A stretch of 64,000 nt of DNA from Quillaja saponaria (GCA_029379385.1 CM055613.1:19610001-19674000); one strand, 5' to 3'; counted from the first letter of the stretch, positions 22,640 through 34,759 are shown. The notes: generated from the sequence alone by a model not told the origin. A program made the numbers and translations.

Positions 22640-23960
22640 AATGTCCTCCTTTGGAATAGATTCTTGTGGTTAAGGAATTCCCTGACGTGTTCCCGAAAGA
22701 GCTTCCTGCACTTCATCTTGATCGGGAGATAAAGTTCGGTATTGAGTTGTTACATGTTACTCAACCGATTTCTATTTCCCCTTATTGAATGGCTCAAGTG
22801 AATTGAGGGAGCTAAAGGTATAGTTATAAGATTTGTTAGACAAGGGATTCATTCGTCCTAGTTTATCTTTTTAGGGTGCTCCTATTTTGTTTGTTAAAAA
22901 GTTGGATGGCTGGTTTAAACTGTGTATTGATTACCGACAACTGAATAAAGCCACAGTTAAGAACAAGTATCCTTTCCTATGATTGATAATTTATTTGATC
23001 AGTTGCAGAGAGCTCAATATTTTTATAAGACTGATCTTCGTTTGGGATGTCACTAACTCCAGATTAAGAGGGAGAATATTCGAAAGACTGCTTTTTGCAC
23101 CAGGTATGGACATTATAAGTTCTTAGTTATGTCTTTTGGGCTTAATAATGCACCGACAACATTCATGGATCTGATGAACAGGGTGTTTAAGCCTTTCTTA
23201 AACCAGTTTGTTATTGTTTTTATTGATGATATTCTAGTATATTCTCATAATGAAGAGGAGCATTAGAAGTATATTTGCATTGTATTGCAAATACTTAAGT
23301 AAAAAAAAATTTATGATAAATTCTCTAAGTGTGAATTATAGTTTAATCAAGTGACTTTCCTCAAGCATGTGATTTCTAAGGAAAGAATTTGGGTTGATCC
23401 TAAGAAGTGAAAGTGGTTCAAAATTGGCCTTATACAACAAATATTTCTGAAATTCAAAGTTTTTTGGGTTTGGCTGGTTATTACATGAGGTTTGTTGAGA
23501 ATTTCTCTCATATTGTTGCTCATTTGATTTAGTTAACTCCTAAAGGAGTTAAGTTTGTTTAGTCCAAGGCTTGTGAAGAAAGTTTTCAAAAGTTAAAGAC
23601 TTGTTTGACCTTAGCTTCTATTCTTACACTTCCCTCAAGTACTGGTAAATATATGGTGTTTTATGATGCTTTTCATATTAGACTTTAATGTGTATTGATG
23701 TAGGATGATAAAGTTGTGGCATATGCTTTGAGATAGTTGAAGAGGCATGAGATGTATTATCCTACCCATGATCTTTAAATGGTAGCTATAGCATTTGCAT
23801 TGAAGATTTGGAGGCATTATTTATATGGTGAGATTTTTAAGTTTTCACGAATCACAAAAGCCTTAAATATATATTTGATCAGAAGGAATTGAATTTGAGG
23901 CAGCAGAAGTGGATTGAGTTACTAGAAGATTATGATTGTTCAATTTCTTATTATCCATGT
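22640..23960 (+). pseudogene. Gypsy 1 reverse transcriptase and RNase H
   Basis: RT blocks in order: a FPDVFPKELP-like start near 22,675, LFVKKLDG near 22,890, the DYRQLNKA block near 22,930, a TDLRLGCH block near 23,030, [13 protein letters not shown] near 23,120, and the catalytic [13 protein letters not shown] at about 23,206-23,245. Then a QSFLGLAGYYMRFVENFS-like connection near 23,460, and RNase H with WIELLEDYDCSISYYP and NEVTDTSSRKSMG at 23,910-24,005. Numerous in-frame stops (for example near 23,265, 23,300 and 23,410) make it non-functional. Catalytic DD is retained. Confidence 0.9.
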
Positions 23961-24169
23961 AAAGCAAATGAGGTTACAGATACTTCGAGTAGGAAGTCAA
24001 TGGGTAATTTATCCCATTTGATAGCTGTTCACAGTCGGGTTATGAAAGACATGCAAAGATGTATAGATGATGCAATTAGATTTGAAGTATCTACTCAGAG
24101 GGTGCTATTGGCTCACATTCAGGTGAAATCCACTTTGATTAAAGCGTTAAAAGTAGCACAAATAGTTGA

Positions 24170-25560
24170 TTCTAAGGTGTGTACTAGGAAAGCTAAATGT
24201 GATCAAGGTGTGATTGGTAATTTTAGGGTGGATAACGAAGGGGTATTGAGGTATCATAACCATATCATTGTGCTATTTGATCCTAAATTGAGAATGAAGA
24301 TTCTTAAAGTAGCTCATTGTTCATCTTATCTAATGCATCCTACTTCTTCTAAAAGTATCAGGATTGAAAAAGTTTTATTGGTAGGATGGTATGAAGAAAG
24401 ATGTAGTTAATTTTGTTTCTAAGTGTTTGGTGTGCCAACAGGTAAAAGCTTAACATCAGATATCTGCAGGTATGTTGTAAAAGTTAGATATCCAGGAGTG
24501 GAAATGGGCAACAGTCATTATGGACTTTGTATCAAGACTTCCTAAGACTTTTAGAGATTTTGCTTCTATTTGGGTGATTGTGGATCAATTAACTAAGTTC
24601 GCACATTTCCTTCTGGTGAAGACGATATATTTAACACATCAATACTCTAAGTTGTATATGGACGAGATTGTTTCATTACATAGAGTACCGGTTTCTATAA
24701 TCTCTTACCAAGGCCCTCAGTTTATTGTGGCGTTCTGGAAGTCTTTTCAAGAGGTCCTCAGTACTCAATTATTGTTCAGTATAGCTTTCCATTCTCAAAT
24801 TGATGGGCAATCTGAGATAACTATACAAACTTTGGAGGACATGTTACGAGCTTGTGTCATGAATTTTGAGGGTAGTTAGGATCAACACCTGCCACTTGTG
24901 GAGTTTGCCTATAATAGCAGTTATCTTAGTAGTATTAAGATGGCACCATTTGAGGCTTTATATAGGAGAAAGTGTAGATCTTTGGTTGGGTGGTTTGAGA
25001 CATGTAAGCATTAATTGTTGAGGCCAGAGTTACTACAGGATGTAGTAGCAAAATTCAAGTGATTCGTGATAGATTGCTTACAGCTTAAAGTAAACAAAAG
25101 TCATATGTCGATAACAGTTGGAGAAAGTTAAAGTTCGAACTAGGTGATCATGCATTCTTGAAGGTTTTACCTTCTAAAGGCACCATAATGTTCGGCAAGA
25201 AAGGAAGGCCAAGTTCGAGATTCATTGGACCTTTTCCAATCCTGGATAAGGAGGGAGCTATAGCATACAAGTTGGCATTACCCCCCGAACTTGGATAGGG
25301 TACATCCAATATTTCATTTGTCTATGCTTCGAAAGTATTTGCCAAATGAATCTCATGTTCTACAAATTTAGGAGGTACAAGTAAATAAAAATCTCGCATT
25401 CAAGGAGCAACCAATAGCAATTATTAATAAACAAGTCTGTAAACTTCGATCAAAGGTTATTCCTTCAAGAAAAGTTGTATCACAACATCATGGTGAATGC
25501 AAAGCCACTTAAGAAACCAAGAATGCAATGAAGCAACGATATCCGTATCTATTTGAATGA
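24170..25560 (+). pseudogene. Gypsy 1 integrase and C-terminal tail
   Basis: HHCC zinc region: VAHCSSYLMHP at 24,310, then CLVCQQVKA at 24,430. Catalytic core: MDFVSRLPKTF, VIVDQLTKFAHFL (first Asp present), then IISYQGPQF, where the second catalytic Asp is Tyr (codon TAC near 24,704), then DGQSEITIQTLEDM (Glu present). After a stop in place of Trp at 24,877-24,879 the frame continues to [20 protein letters not shown]. The tail near 25,310-25,560 carries the HLSMLRKYLPNESHVLQI region found upstream of the polypurine tract in this lineage. Confidence 0.88.
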
Positions 25561-25613
25561 TTCGGGTAAGTGATGCATTTATAACTTTCCATTTGAAATT
25601 CAGGACAAATTTC

Positions 25614-25629
25614 TTTTAAGGGGGGAGAC
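25614..25629 (+). promoter_or_regulatory. Polypurine tract of gypsy 1
   Basis: TTTTAAGGGGGGAGAC lies immediately before the TG of the 3' LTR. It primes plus-strand synthesis. The same tract, reversed, precedes the LTR end of element 2 at 13,959. Confidence 0.85.
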
Positions 25630-25757
25630 TGTTATAACTCAATATTTTAACATACACTTTAGAATGTTGGTACATGTATACTTTAGAACGTTTGTATGTA
25701 ACTTATTGTGACTAGGTGGATAAATTTTTACACAAAGTAGAATTAAAATAGATAAAC

Positions 25758-25797
<40 letters not shown>

Positions 25798-28535
25798 AAT
25801 AGGAAATTAATTTTCACCACATCATTGGTTGACTTAAAACTTGAGATTAACTTGTGTAAATTTTATTGATATGTGCAACATGTGTAAATAAAAAGAAAAT
25901 AAACAAGAAAACAAATATAATATATGTATATATATATATATATATATATACATATCTCTAGAATTAATTTACCACACAAATACTAAAGCTAAACTTTGAC
26001 CATGAATTTTTATTTTATTATTGTTTGCTTTTATTTCTTTCTTTCCCCCATTTCCTTTCATCGACTTGCCTCACTTTTCCTCCTAATTTTGTCTCTGTCA
26101 GTGCTTTGTTTTTGGAGAGTATTTATCCCATGTTTTATGGCTGTGAACCTCACCTCCTTGAGTGTGTGAAATGGTGAATTGATGGAAGATTGGTGGTCTC
26201 CCTTTCTAGCCGTGTTGGTGTTATACTTAGTAAGTCAACCCTATTTTCCCCGTGTTTCTAGGCCTGTTTTGGGAGTGAAATTGTAGCTGTTTTCTTTTCC
26301 TTAAGTGCCGTAAAAGTGGTTTACTTATAGCCTTTCTCTATTCTTGCTTATGTACTTGCCTTGCCATCCTAGGTTGATTGATTATACTCTAACTCCATTG
26401 TTCTACTTGAAACCATGAGACTTAATCCCACCCTTGTAGCTGCTGTTTGGCAGCAGCCTTGAGTTGGTTATATCAACCATCAGGCAGTAGCACCTAGGGT
26501 CCTTTCAACCATGTGTGGTGTTCTTCCAGCCCTTATAAATATTTGCAGCAGCCTTACTATGTGAAAGGTGGTGGACGGTAGCAAAGTGTCTAAACAGTTA
26601 GCTTCCTTTAACCTTATAATTTTTGGGTGGTGTTGGCTGCCCACTAAAACTAGGCAGTAAGGGTAAGTAAGTGTAATAAAGTTAGTTTAGGGTTTTTGCT
26701 AGGGTAGCCGAGTATTTTTTTTTTTCTAGGGATATGATACCTTACTTGTAATACAAGTATAAGATTGTTGATACTTAGTGAGTTAACTTAGGAACTAGAT
26801 GAATTTAAATTAAAGATGTGGGTAAAAGTTAAGAAAAACAAGAAATATGAATGAGGATCATGTGAATAGGAAAAGAATAGTTTAGAATTATTTATATTCA
26901 TGATGGAAATTTATGAATCAAGCTCTTAATTAACTTTAGATAATTAATTCAAATTGAATTCAATAATTAGAATACAAGTCAGAAAAGGATTAGTGATATT
27001 ATGTTGATTGTAATGGAAGGTATAAAAATATGTAAACACATACACATGAATTAGAACCAAATATACATATTAGGTATTCAACAAAATGCTAAGAACAATA
27101 AAATGTGAATATGTGTATAGAAGTTGATTTACAGAGGTTTCATTAGTTAAATAGCTAACTAGGAAACATGGAATTTGACTATGTTAATGTTAAATGATAG
27201 AATTTAAATTCTTGAATGATTTAAAGTAATTAACTTTACTTTAAGATACCTGGTAAAATGTTTAAGGGGAATTAGTTTCCAAGTAGTGCGTTAAGTGAAT
27301 ACATATGTAAGATTGAGAAATAATAGATTTAATTATAAATGATTACTCTAAATAATATATGAACTTATGATTTTCAGCTCCGGATCATATTGAGGATATA
27401 CTAATACCTTCGTATTCTAGAAGGGACAACGAACCGAATTCGTAAACTTTGTGAGTGAATTACATATTATTTGGTCGCTAGATTAATGTGTTGATTGTTT
27501 ATATGTGTATTTAAATGAATATGTTTATGTCAAGATAAGTAAGAATGTGTAGTCTATAATTGAATTATTTGAATTGTGTTTAATATGTGATTTTGTTTGA
27601 ATTTGATAAGGGCCAATAAAAAGAATTTTTATCCAAAATGATTTTTACATTTGAACTAGAATGCGAGTACACCTAGGATGATTGATTTGATTTGATTGCT
27701 TGCTATGTGATTGTAATTACTCGAGTAACTCAACTCTAGTGGGTGGATATGTAAGGAGCATATTTTTGTTGTGAGGGTGCTGAGTTACTCCAATTGGCCC
27801 TTTTAGTTGAATTGCTTGATTTGCATGCTTTGTGTATTTTTATTAATTTGTTTATCTCATGCATTACATAAATGGTATTTGTTTAAATTTACGTTATTCA
27901 ATCGTACGCACATAAAATATTGAATTGTGATATGAGAATTGTTTGTATGAAATTATTTTACATATGTGTGCTATTTAAAGCTTTGGTTAATGCTAGTACC
28001 CTTAACGTATGTTTTTCACTCATTGAGTCCTTATGACTCACTCTCCTTTTGTTGTTGCTTTTTTTTTTTTAGTATTAGAAGAATAGTGTTCATCACCTAG
28101 AAATTCGTGACTTTTCCAATAGTATTACGGTAAGGTACACTTCAAGATCTGACACTTGAAGCTAGAGCACAAAGTTTGCAATTACATTAGGATTTAACTT
28201 GTCATGTTTTGATTTATATAATAGTTTGACTATGGTTATTGATAAGATAATTAGAGCTGAGCGCTTTTGTGTATATTGTTACTGTAGTTAACTGGTTAAT
28301 TGTAACCAAATTATATATGTGGGTATTATCGAGCATGCTCTATTTTATGGGAAACCTCTGCCAAAAATTTTAATTAAGGTGTCAAATATTTGATAAATAA
28401 ATCTTCGTTTAGTTTATTTTATCTTTTAACTATAGTTAGTCAATGGTCATGTGCTTATTTGATTTGAAGTCAGGGTTATAGAGATTAGGTTATCCATTCC
28501 TGTAGGTAGTCATGCCTTCGTATGAGAGTGTGACA
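25630..28535 (+). repeat. Gypsy 1 3' LTR
   Basis: A 2,906-bp LTR, TGTTATAACTC...GAGTGTGACA, contains long TA runs (25,764-25,790 and 25,925-25,950). It is the uninterrupted reference copy that shows where element 2 entered the 5' LTR. It carries a short native inverted pair, GAGTAACTCA near 27,723 and TGAGTTACTC near 27,780. Confidence 0.93.
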
Positions 28536-29057
28536 ACGCTAGTACCCTTTGGGTACGTCTTTTACTCATTGAGTCTTTATGATTCACTCTTCTTTCATTT
28601 ATGCTTTTTTTAGATACAAATTCTTTTCAAACCCCATAAGTAAGATCTTGACATGCTGTTAACTACTGCAGCAAGGTACTCGTGTGAGATCGCGTACTTG
28701 AAGTCCTAGGATGAAACACTGCAGTTACTTTAGGGCTTGTGGGATATTGTGTTTTCTTCTCTTTCTTTTATATGAATGGAGTAGAGTTGCTTATGGTCGT
28801 GTTGTAAATCAAGATGTTGTATTGTTTGTATAATTCAGGAATATTCCACTTTGTGGGGAACCACTGCCTATATTCTTTTTTTAAACTATCTTTTTATGTA
28901 AATATATGTTTATATATTATTTTAATTTTACAAAGCTTTCCTTGAACTTTTATTTTTAGTTAATAGATGTGTGCGCACCATTTGATTTAAAATCAGGGTT
29001 ATAGAGGTTTTGGTATCTATTCTTTCGACTGGTCATACCTCCGTGTAGGGACTGACA
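28536..29057 (+). repeat. Solo LTR A, part 3 (with target duplication)
   Basis: Starts with ACGCT (28,536-28,540), the mutated second copy of the ATGCT target duplication at 9,901-9,905. It then continues AGTACCCTTTGGGTACG, exactly what the uninterrupted LTR at 44,440 shows next. It ends GGGACTGACA at 29,057, a mutated form of the family end GGGTGTGACA. Confidence 0.78.
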
Positions 29058-29150
29058 CAAACCTCATCCCTAGCTTTCTTAAGTGTTTTCTTAATTTATT
29101 TTCCACCTTGTCTAAAACACTCATAATTATCCTCATTTATACACTTGTGT
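29058..29150 (-). pseudogene. RTE-type LINE, segment 2 (continuation of 5,089-5,873)
   Basis: The minus strand reads NYECFRQGGK, a stop, then IKKTLKKARDEV, which is the stretch that precedes the segment ending at 5,873 in RTE elements (basic region followed by GLYQ-like and DIYRLA sequences). Joining across the 23-kb gap restores the expected order, and the bases CAAGC (5,869-5,873) and CAAAC (29,058-29,062) flank the gap as a slightly mutated target duplication. Confidence 0.72.
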
Positions 29151-29384
29151 AATCTTTTAAAACATTATTTTTTTTATTATAAGTAAGATTGAAAAAAAAT
29201 TTATATATCTACCTAAAATTATTTTGTAATTTTTAAAATTTTTTTATTTGTTAATTTATTTCTATATGATGTTAAAAAAATATTATATGAATAAAAGGAT
29301 GTGAGATTTTTACATATTTTTAATAAGATAACAAAATGCTTCATGGATGAATTTCTCTTTGTTTATTATTAGTTTTTCTTTACT
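29151..29384. other. AT-rich spacer
   Basis: Lies between the RTE LINE remnant and the MITE-like element. It is very AT-rich; I see no gene or repeat in it. Confidence 0.5.
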
Positions 29385-30661
29385 AAATTTAAGGCTTAAA
29401 TATAATTATAGTTCTAAACTAAAAATGTAGAGGAACGCGTTAGAACCTAAAGACCATATATTAAGTCGAACAAAAACTGAGTTTATGGAGTGTGATTTCA
29501 GTGAAACTAGAGGAGGCCAGAATGAAATAATTTCGGAAGGTCAGACAATCCCTACAAATGATGTGTTTAAATATTTAGGTTCATTTATACAAAAAGATAG
29601 CGTAATTGAGCATGATGTAAACCATAGGATCAAGGCAGGGTGGGTGAAGTGGCGAAATGCTTCGGGAGTTTTATGCGATCCTAAAATCCCAAATAGATTG
29701 AAAGGAAAATTTTACAAGACGACAGTGAGACCAACTATGCTGTATGGTACCAAATGTTGGGCAATTAAGAAGTAACACTCGCATAAGATGGGAGTAGCCG
29801 AAATGAGAATGTTGAGATGGATGACTGGACATACAAGAAAGGATAGAATAAGGAATGAAAAGATCCGTAAGAAGGTGGAAGTAGTACCTATTGAGAAGAA
29901 AATGAGAAAGAATCGCCTACATTGGTTTGGACATATCTAACGTAAGCCAATAAACGCAGTAGTTAAGAAAGGTGACTTGGTGCAGGTGACAGGTTTTAGA
30001 CGTGGTAAGGGGAAACTGAAACTTACATGGGGGGCAGTCATCGAGAAAGATATGGCTGCTCTAGGGATTACTGAAAATGTTGTCTCAGATCGATGCGATT
30101 GGTGGAAAAGGATTCATATAGCCAACCCCAACTAGTTTGGGATTTAAGGCTTAATTGAGTTGAGTAGTTGAGTTGAATTATAATTACAGTCCTCTAATTT
30201 TTCTTTCAATTCACTTTAGTCCCTTTAGTTTAAAAAGTTGAAATATCATCCTTATACTTATAAAAACCATACAATGTGGTCTTTGTCCTCATTTATTAGT
30301 CTATTTTAATTAGACAGAAGGTGACTTGGACTAACGAGCTATCATGTGTCATCCAGCATAGCATAACGGTCTTTTTTTAGGCATAGAAGATAAGGTTCTT
30401 AGCAACATGTAGGCTTGGCATTGATTGATGTCATCTTAAAGGAGAATATGATGGTCTGTTATGCCAGGCTGGACAACACATAACGGCCCGTTAATCCAGG
30501 TCAGCTTCCATTCAATTAAAATAGATGGTGCATGACTAAAAGGACTACATTATGTAGTTTTCGTAAATATAAGGATGACATTTTAATATTTTAAATTGGG
30601 AGAATCAAAGTGAATTCTAAAAGAAACTATATGAACTATAAGTATAATTAATCTTAAATTT
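29385..30661. mobile_element. Long-TIR MITE-like element, interrupted by a LINE
   Basis: About 180-bp inverted arms: 30,190-30,365 and 30,470-30,650. Left arm motifs such as TTCACTTTAGTCCCTTTAGT, AAATATCATCCTTATACTTATA and AATGTGGTC recur inverted on the right, as do TTTTAATTAGACAGAAG and AACGG-containing centre motifs. The outermost part of the left arm is found at 29,385-29,411, before the LINE insertion. Arms this long resemble Mutator-like or foldback non-autonomous elements. No coding capacity is seen. Outer ends are approximate and no target duplication was established. Confidence 0.65.
29412..30178 (+). pseudogene. 5'-truncated RTE LINE (RT C-terminal part)
   Basis: Plus strand reads ALEPKDHILSRTKTEFMECDF, then YLGSFIQKDSVIEHDVNHRI, KGKFYKTTVRPTMLYGTKCW, a stop at 29,773, then MRMLRWMTGHTRKDRIRN, RLHWFGHI with a stop, and the typical end CDWWKRIHIANPN. 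This is the C-terminal region of plant RTE elements. The 3' end is a TTGAG/GTTGA simple-repeat tail rather than poly-A. Target duplication TATAATTATAG (29,401-29,411) and TATAATTACAG (30,179-30,189). It is a different copy from the one at 5,089-5,873, which has opposite orientation and covers other domains. Confidence 0.88.
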
Positions 30662-31900
30662 AATTATTTAAAAAATAATTAATGTTATCATAATAAATTT
30701 GCTTCTATTAAATGACCTATTTTTTCTTTTAATATGGTACTGAACAATATTCTTCAATATTAAAAGCAAAATAGTGATGGCAGCACTCTGCCACTCTCAA
30801 TAGGTGAGGTTGACAAACACGTCCATGTGAATTAGTAAGAAAAAGATTTTCAAAGGCCATATTTATAAGGGAAAGGAAGAAGGGTTCTAAGTCTAACCAT
30901 GACAAGGAATGTGTTGAATTGAAGAACTGACAATGAATAATTTTAGAGGTAAAGTGTTCATGCACATTGTAGTCTCCAAACCCTAAGAATCGTCTTTAAA
31001 ATACATTAACTAATAAGGATTTCTTTTGATTATGGGGTTATTTGATTTGTAGCTAATGGACTCTCCAAAAAGTATTGACATCGGATCGACATCTACCACC
31101 TTCTCTCTCATGTATTCATTTCATCTCATGTGCTTTATTCTATTCATTTCAAGTTTTCTTTATCATTTTTTGTCTGTCTGTGGGTGAGAATTTACACAGT
31201 AGAGGTAGAGAGGGTAAAGAACCTAAGCTTCAAGAATGAATTTATATTTGGTTTGTTCTACCCTTTGAGCCCTAATTGTTTGCTCAAAATAAAATTAATT
31301 ATTTAATCTTCTTCATAACCAATCTAAGATTTTGTTCTTACATGTTCTACTTGTAGAGCAAAGGCTTAAGAATCATGATATATAGTGCCCAAATACTAAA
31401 CAAATCCTTGTAACCTCATGATATCATACCCATTATTCAGTTATTTTACTTTTCAAAGTTCAAAATCAACATATGATTGTGCTCCACGGCTTTATTGAGC
31501 TTATCAAAATCAACGGCATAAAGGTCAGAGTTTTACCTTAGGATTATGCATATGTTAAAATTGGTTTTGGATGATTTTTTGATTTTGAAATAATTAAATT
31601 CTAAGCTAACCTATAGCAAAACTTACAATTTCATCTTATTCTTGTGATGTTATTAAATATCATAATTAGGAATTAAATTTTCACATTTTTAGAATTTGTA
31701 TTTTAAATATTAGTTTAGTGATATGTATCTATATATATTTCATTATTTTGAACTGTAAAGAGTAAAAGTATTTCAGAGATACTTTAACTATATTTTCATT
31801 ATAATCAAGTAATCATATATTATACGGGAACCTACCTATATTTAATTTTTTAATTTTTTAATTATGTTTTGGTTGTAGCTGTCTTATGTTGGTTCTCTTA
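30662..31900. other. Intergenic DNA without recognisable gene
   Basis: AT-rich; no convincing coding frame or repeat on either strand. It separates the MITE-like element from the 3' end of the L1 LINE. Confidence 0.5.
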
Positions 31901-31929
31901 CTTTTTTTTTTCTTTTTTGGTGCAAAGGA

Positions 31930-33235
31930 AATTATATAAGAATAGAAACTAACGCAAGAAAGCAACCCCCATGGAATCAGCTAAAAGCAAAGGACTAATG
32001 GAATGGGGTGAAGTACCCCAAATTATGACCCCATCTGGCGAAGAATAACCCAATCGTGCTAGGTTAGCGCACATATTTGCTTCCCTGAAGTAGTGGCATA
32101 AAGCACAAGTCTAATCCCAATTCAGTAAACTGGGACAATCTTCAATCACACTAGTAAGGGGATGATGCGAAATTTGAGAGGATAAAACCAACCTCACTAG
32201 AGTCAGTTTCAACTAAAACCCGATGATAGCCTTTATTCCACGCTAGAATTAAACCCTCATGCAAACCCATTAGCTCTGCAAGATTATTGGTGATCTACAC
32301 TTTATGATCCATTATATAGAAAAATTGGTCTGGCGAAGGCAATAAACAAAGCCAAATAGCTTTAGCTTTAGGACAATCCCGCAACACATGAAAAGCATCC
32401 TCCATATGATGGTTGCAACGAGTGCAGTCCTGCATATCATTCAACCCTCGTCTCCATTTCTGAACATTAGTCAAAATCTTGTTATGCAAGTTTTGCCACA
32501 AGAAATGCTTAATACGAGGGAGACCTTGAAGCCTCCATAACAAACTCCAAACTTTATTATTGTCATCCAAATGTTGTCGAGATTTGATTGCCTGGAAAGT
32601 AGATTTAGAGGAAAACTTGTTGTTTGAGGTAAGAGACCAAAGTTTAACATCTTCTAAGTTGGAAATTTTTGCAAGCGGAATGCTGTAGATTATCTCTTGA
32701 ATCTCTAATGGAAAATGAGTGATTAGTCCATGAAGATCCTAAGAGTGGTTAGCTGAAATAATATCAGCCACTTAAAGATTGTTCTATTCGGCCTGAGCTG
32801 GCCCATTAATGAGCTAACGAAGAGGTTGGATACTAACCCAAGCATCATCCCATAGATTTATATAAGTGCCCGAGCTAACTCTCCATTGATTGAAATTTTC
32901 AAGATGCTTAGAAGACCTCACGATACATTTCCATGTAAGGGAAGCTGTTGCATTAGCAGTAATAGAGAACACTCCATTTTTACAATATTTAGCCTTCAAC
33001 ACTTGAACCCAAAGATAGTTTGGGGAATTTATAATGTGCCAAGCAAGTTTGCCCAGCAAAGCGATATTTGATCCTTGGGACTCCCAAATGCCCAAACCAT
33101 CATTATTCATAGGAAAAGTAACAACCTCCCAATTAACTAAATGGATTTTTTTATGATCAAGGGTGCTGCCCCAAAGAAAGTTGTGGCAAAGACGATCCAA
33201 TTTATGGCATATCTCATTGGGAAGCCAAACTATCT
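31930..33235 (-). pseudogene. L1 LINE ORF2, C-terminal zinc-binding and RNase H domains
   Basis: Minus strand 33,200-32,814 reads DRLCHNFLWGSTLDHKKIHL, WEVVTFPMNNDGLGI and LGKLAWHII, the region after RT in plant L1s. 32,570-32,295 reads WSLLWRLQGLPRIKHFLWQN and CTRCNHHMEDAFHVLRDCP, the zf-RVT domain with its Cys/His set. 32,290-32,000 reads NNLAELMGLHEGLILAWNKG and VLVETDSSEVGF, an RNase H-like domain ending in a stop-rich tail before the poly-A. Confidence 0.85.
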
Positions 33236-33299
33236 ACATTGAGTACATAGGCATGGCCGAAAAGGTTGAGTTGATAAGAGTTTGCCTACCTGTAAAGCT

Positions 33300-34502
33300 A
33301 AGCAAATGAGATTTATAACTAGCTAACTTTCTTTAAACCTTGTCAACTATATCATTATAAGCACCTTTCTCTATGGGACCATAAAGCAATGGTACTCGTA
33401 AGTATTTGCCCAAGTTATTAGTGATGGGAATGTCCGTGATAAGCTTGACTTGATTTACTATCTCTTGAGAAGTATTTTTAGTGATAAAGACTTGAGACTT
33501 AGGATTACTCACCAATTGTCTTGAGGAGTTACAAAATTCAGTCAGCACTACTTTAATAACTCGAGCCTGTTGTTTAGAAGCTTTACCAAATAATAATAGA
33601 TCATCAGCAAAAAATAAGTGGGATATGGGAGGCCCACTTCTAGAGGCTTTAGCCGGCAACCATTCTTTTTGGAGAATTTTTCAAGTAATCAAGAAAGAGA
33701 GCTCTTCTATATAGAGAATAAAGAGATATGGACTGATAGGATCTCTTTGTCTTAAACCCCGAGTAGGATAGAAAGGAGTAAGTAAAGAACCATTCCACAA
33801 ATAGATAGACAAGTACTTGACATGCAATGCATGATAAGCTTAATCCAATTCTCAGGGAAACCAAAATTCTATAGCGTTGTATGTAGGAAGCTCCAATTAA
33901 TTCAATCATAGGCCTTTTCTAAATCAATTTTTGTAGCCATGAAGCCAATACAACCCTTCAACTTATTAAAACTGTGAAGTAACTCCTGGGCAATAATAAT
34001 ATTATCCGTAGTATGCCTACGTGGGATGAAACTACACTGAAATGGGCTAATTAAACCATCCAGCATAGGTCGTATCCTATTGACAGCGACCTTCATAAGA
34101 ATATTATAAATAACATTGCATAAAGAAATTGAGCGAAATTGGCTAATACTCCCCGGAGAAGAAACTTTTGGAATAAGCACAGTATAAGTCTTTGCTACAT
34201 TTGGAGAAAAGCTACCCTCCCTAAAGGCATGACAAACAATTTAAACAATATCTTAATATTTTTTAAAAGAAAATAGATTGAAACCCATCAGGGTCGAGAG
34301 CCTTATAATTTTTCATGCCCTTCACTGCCAGCCAAACTTCCTCCTTTATAATGGGTTTATTCAAGGACTCACATTGTGACGAAGAAAGTTTAGGATGGTA
34401 ATGAAATATCAAAGGCTGTGAGTCATTTATAATAGGACTTGGCAAGAATAATCCTTTAAAATGAGTGATAGCACTATCTTGCAGGATAGTGGGGTCAACC
34501 AC
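33300..34502 (-). pseudogene. L1 LINE ORF2, reverse transcriptase domain
   Basis: Blocks on the minus strand: NYKALDPDGFQSIFF (about 34,310-34,265), MLIPKVSSPGSISQFRSISL (from 34,180), LISPFQCSFIPRRHTTDNII, ATKIDLEKAYD (to 33,905), a decayed RQGDPISPYLFILY-like block near 33,745, and the catalytic FADDLLLFG near 33,610-33,585. Frameshifts occur between blocks, for example near 33,900 and 33,655. Catalytic Asp-Asp retained. Confidence 0.9.
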
Positions 34503-34759
34503 CCATGAACCATCGCTTACTTTAAGACATTCAGTTTTATTTCTTTTACGTCTTACTTTAGTGGTTGCATGGAAAAAATGGGAGCACCGATTGCCTTCTT
34601 TTATCTAAGTGATTCTCGCCTTCTGTATCAAGTGAGTCTTTCCTTGACTCAAAATGGAATTAAACTCTGCTACCAGTTTTTTCTCTAGTCTTAGTAGAGA
34701 TTCAGTTGGGTGTGAAGCAATAGTTTTTATGCTCTTTCTATTCTAGCTAGAGTTTGGCG

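Larger units (their letters stand above)
9906..28535 (+). mobile_element. Ty3/gypsy element 1 (nested host of element 2)
   Basis: 5' LTR 9,906-10,963 plus 18,910-20,622 (split by element 2), interior 20,623-25,629, 3' LTR 25,630-28,535. Both LTRs start TGTTATAAC and end GTGTAGCA or GTGTGACA. The interior carries gag, protease, reverse transcriptase, RNase H and integrase in the gypsy order, with many stops. A polypurine tract precedes the 3' LTR. Target duplication ATGCT (9,901-9,905) and ACGCT (28,536-28,540). Without element 2 the element is about 10.7 kb. Confidence 0.92.

Noticed and set aside
28536..29057. Second gypsy 1 LTR in tandem with the 3' LTR
   Set aside because: It starts in mid-LTR with the target duplication and joins exactly to 9,905; it is the tail of the interrupted LTR A.
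32886..33071. Plus-strand open frame of 61 codons
   Set aside because: Antisense to the L1 ORF2 C-terminal region, which has clear family motifs.
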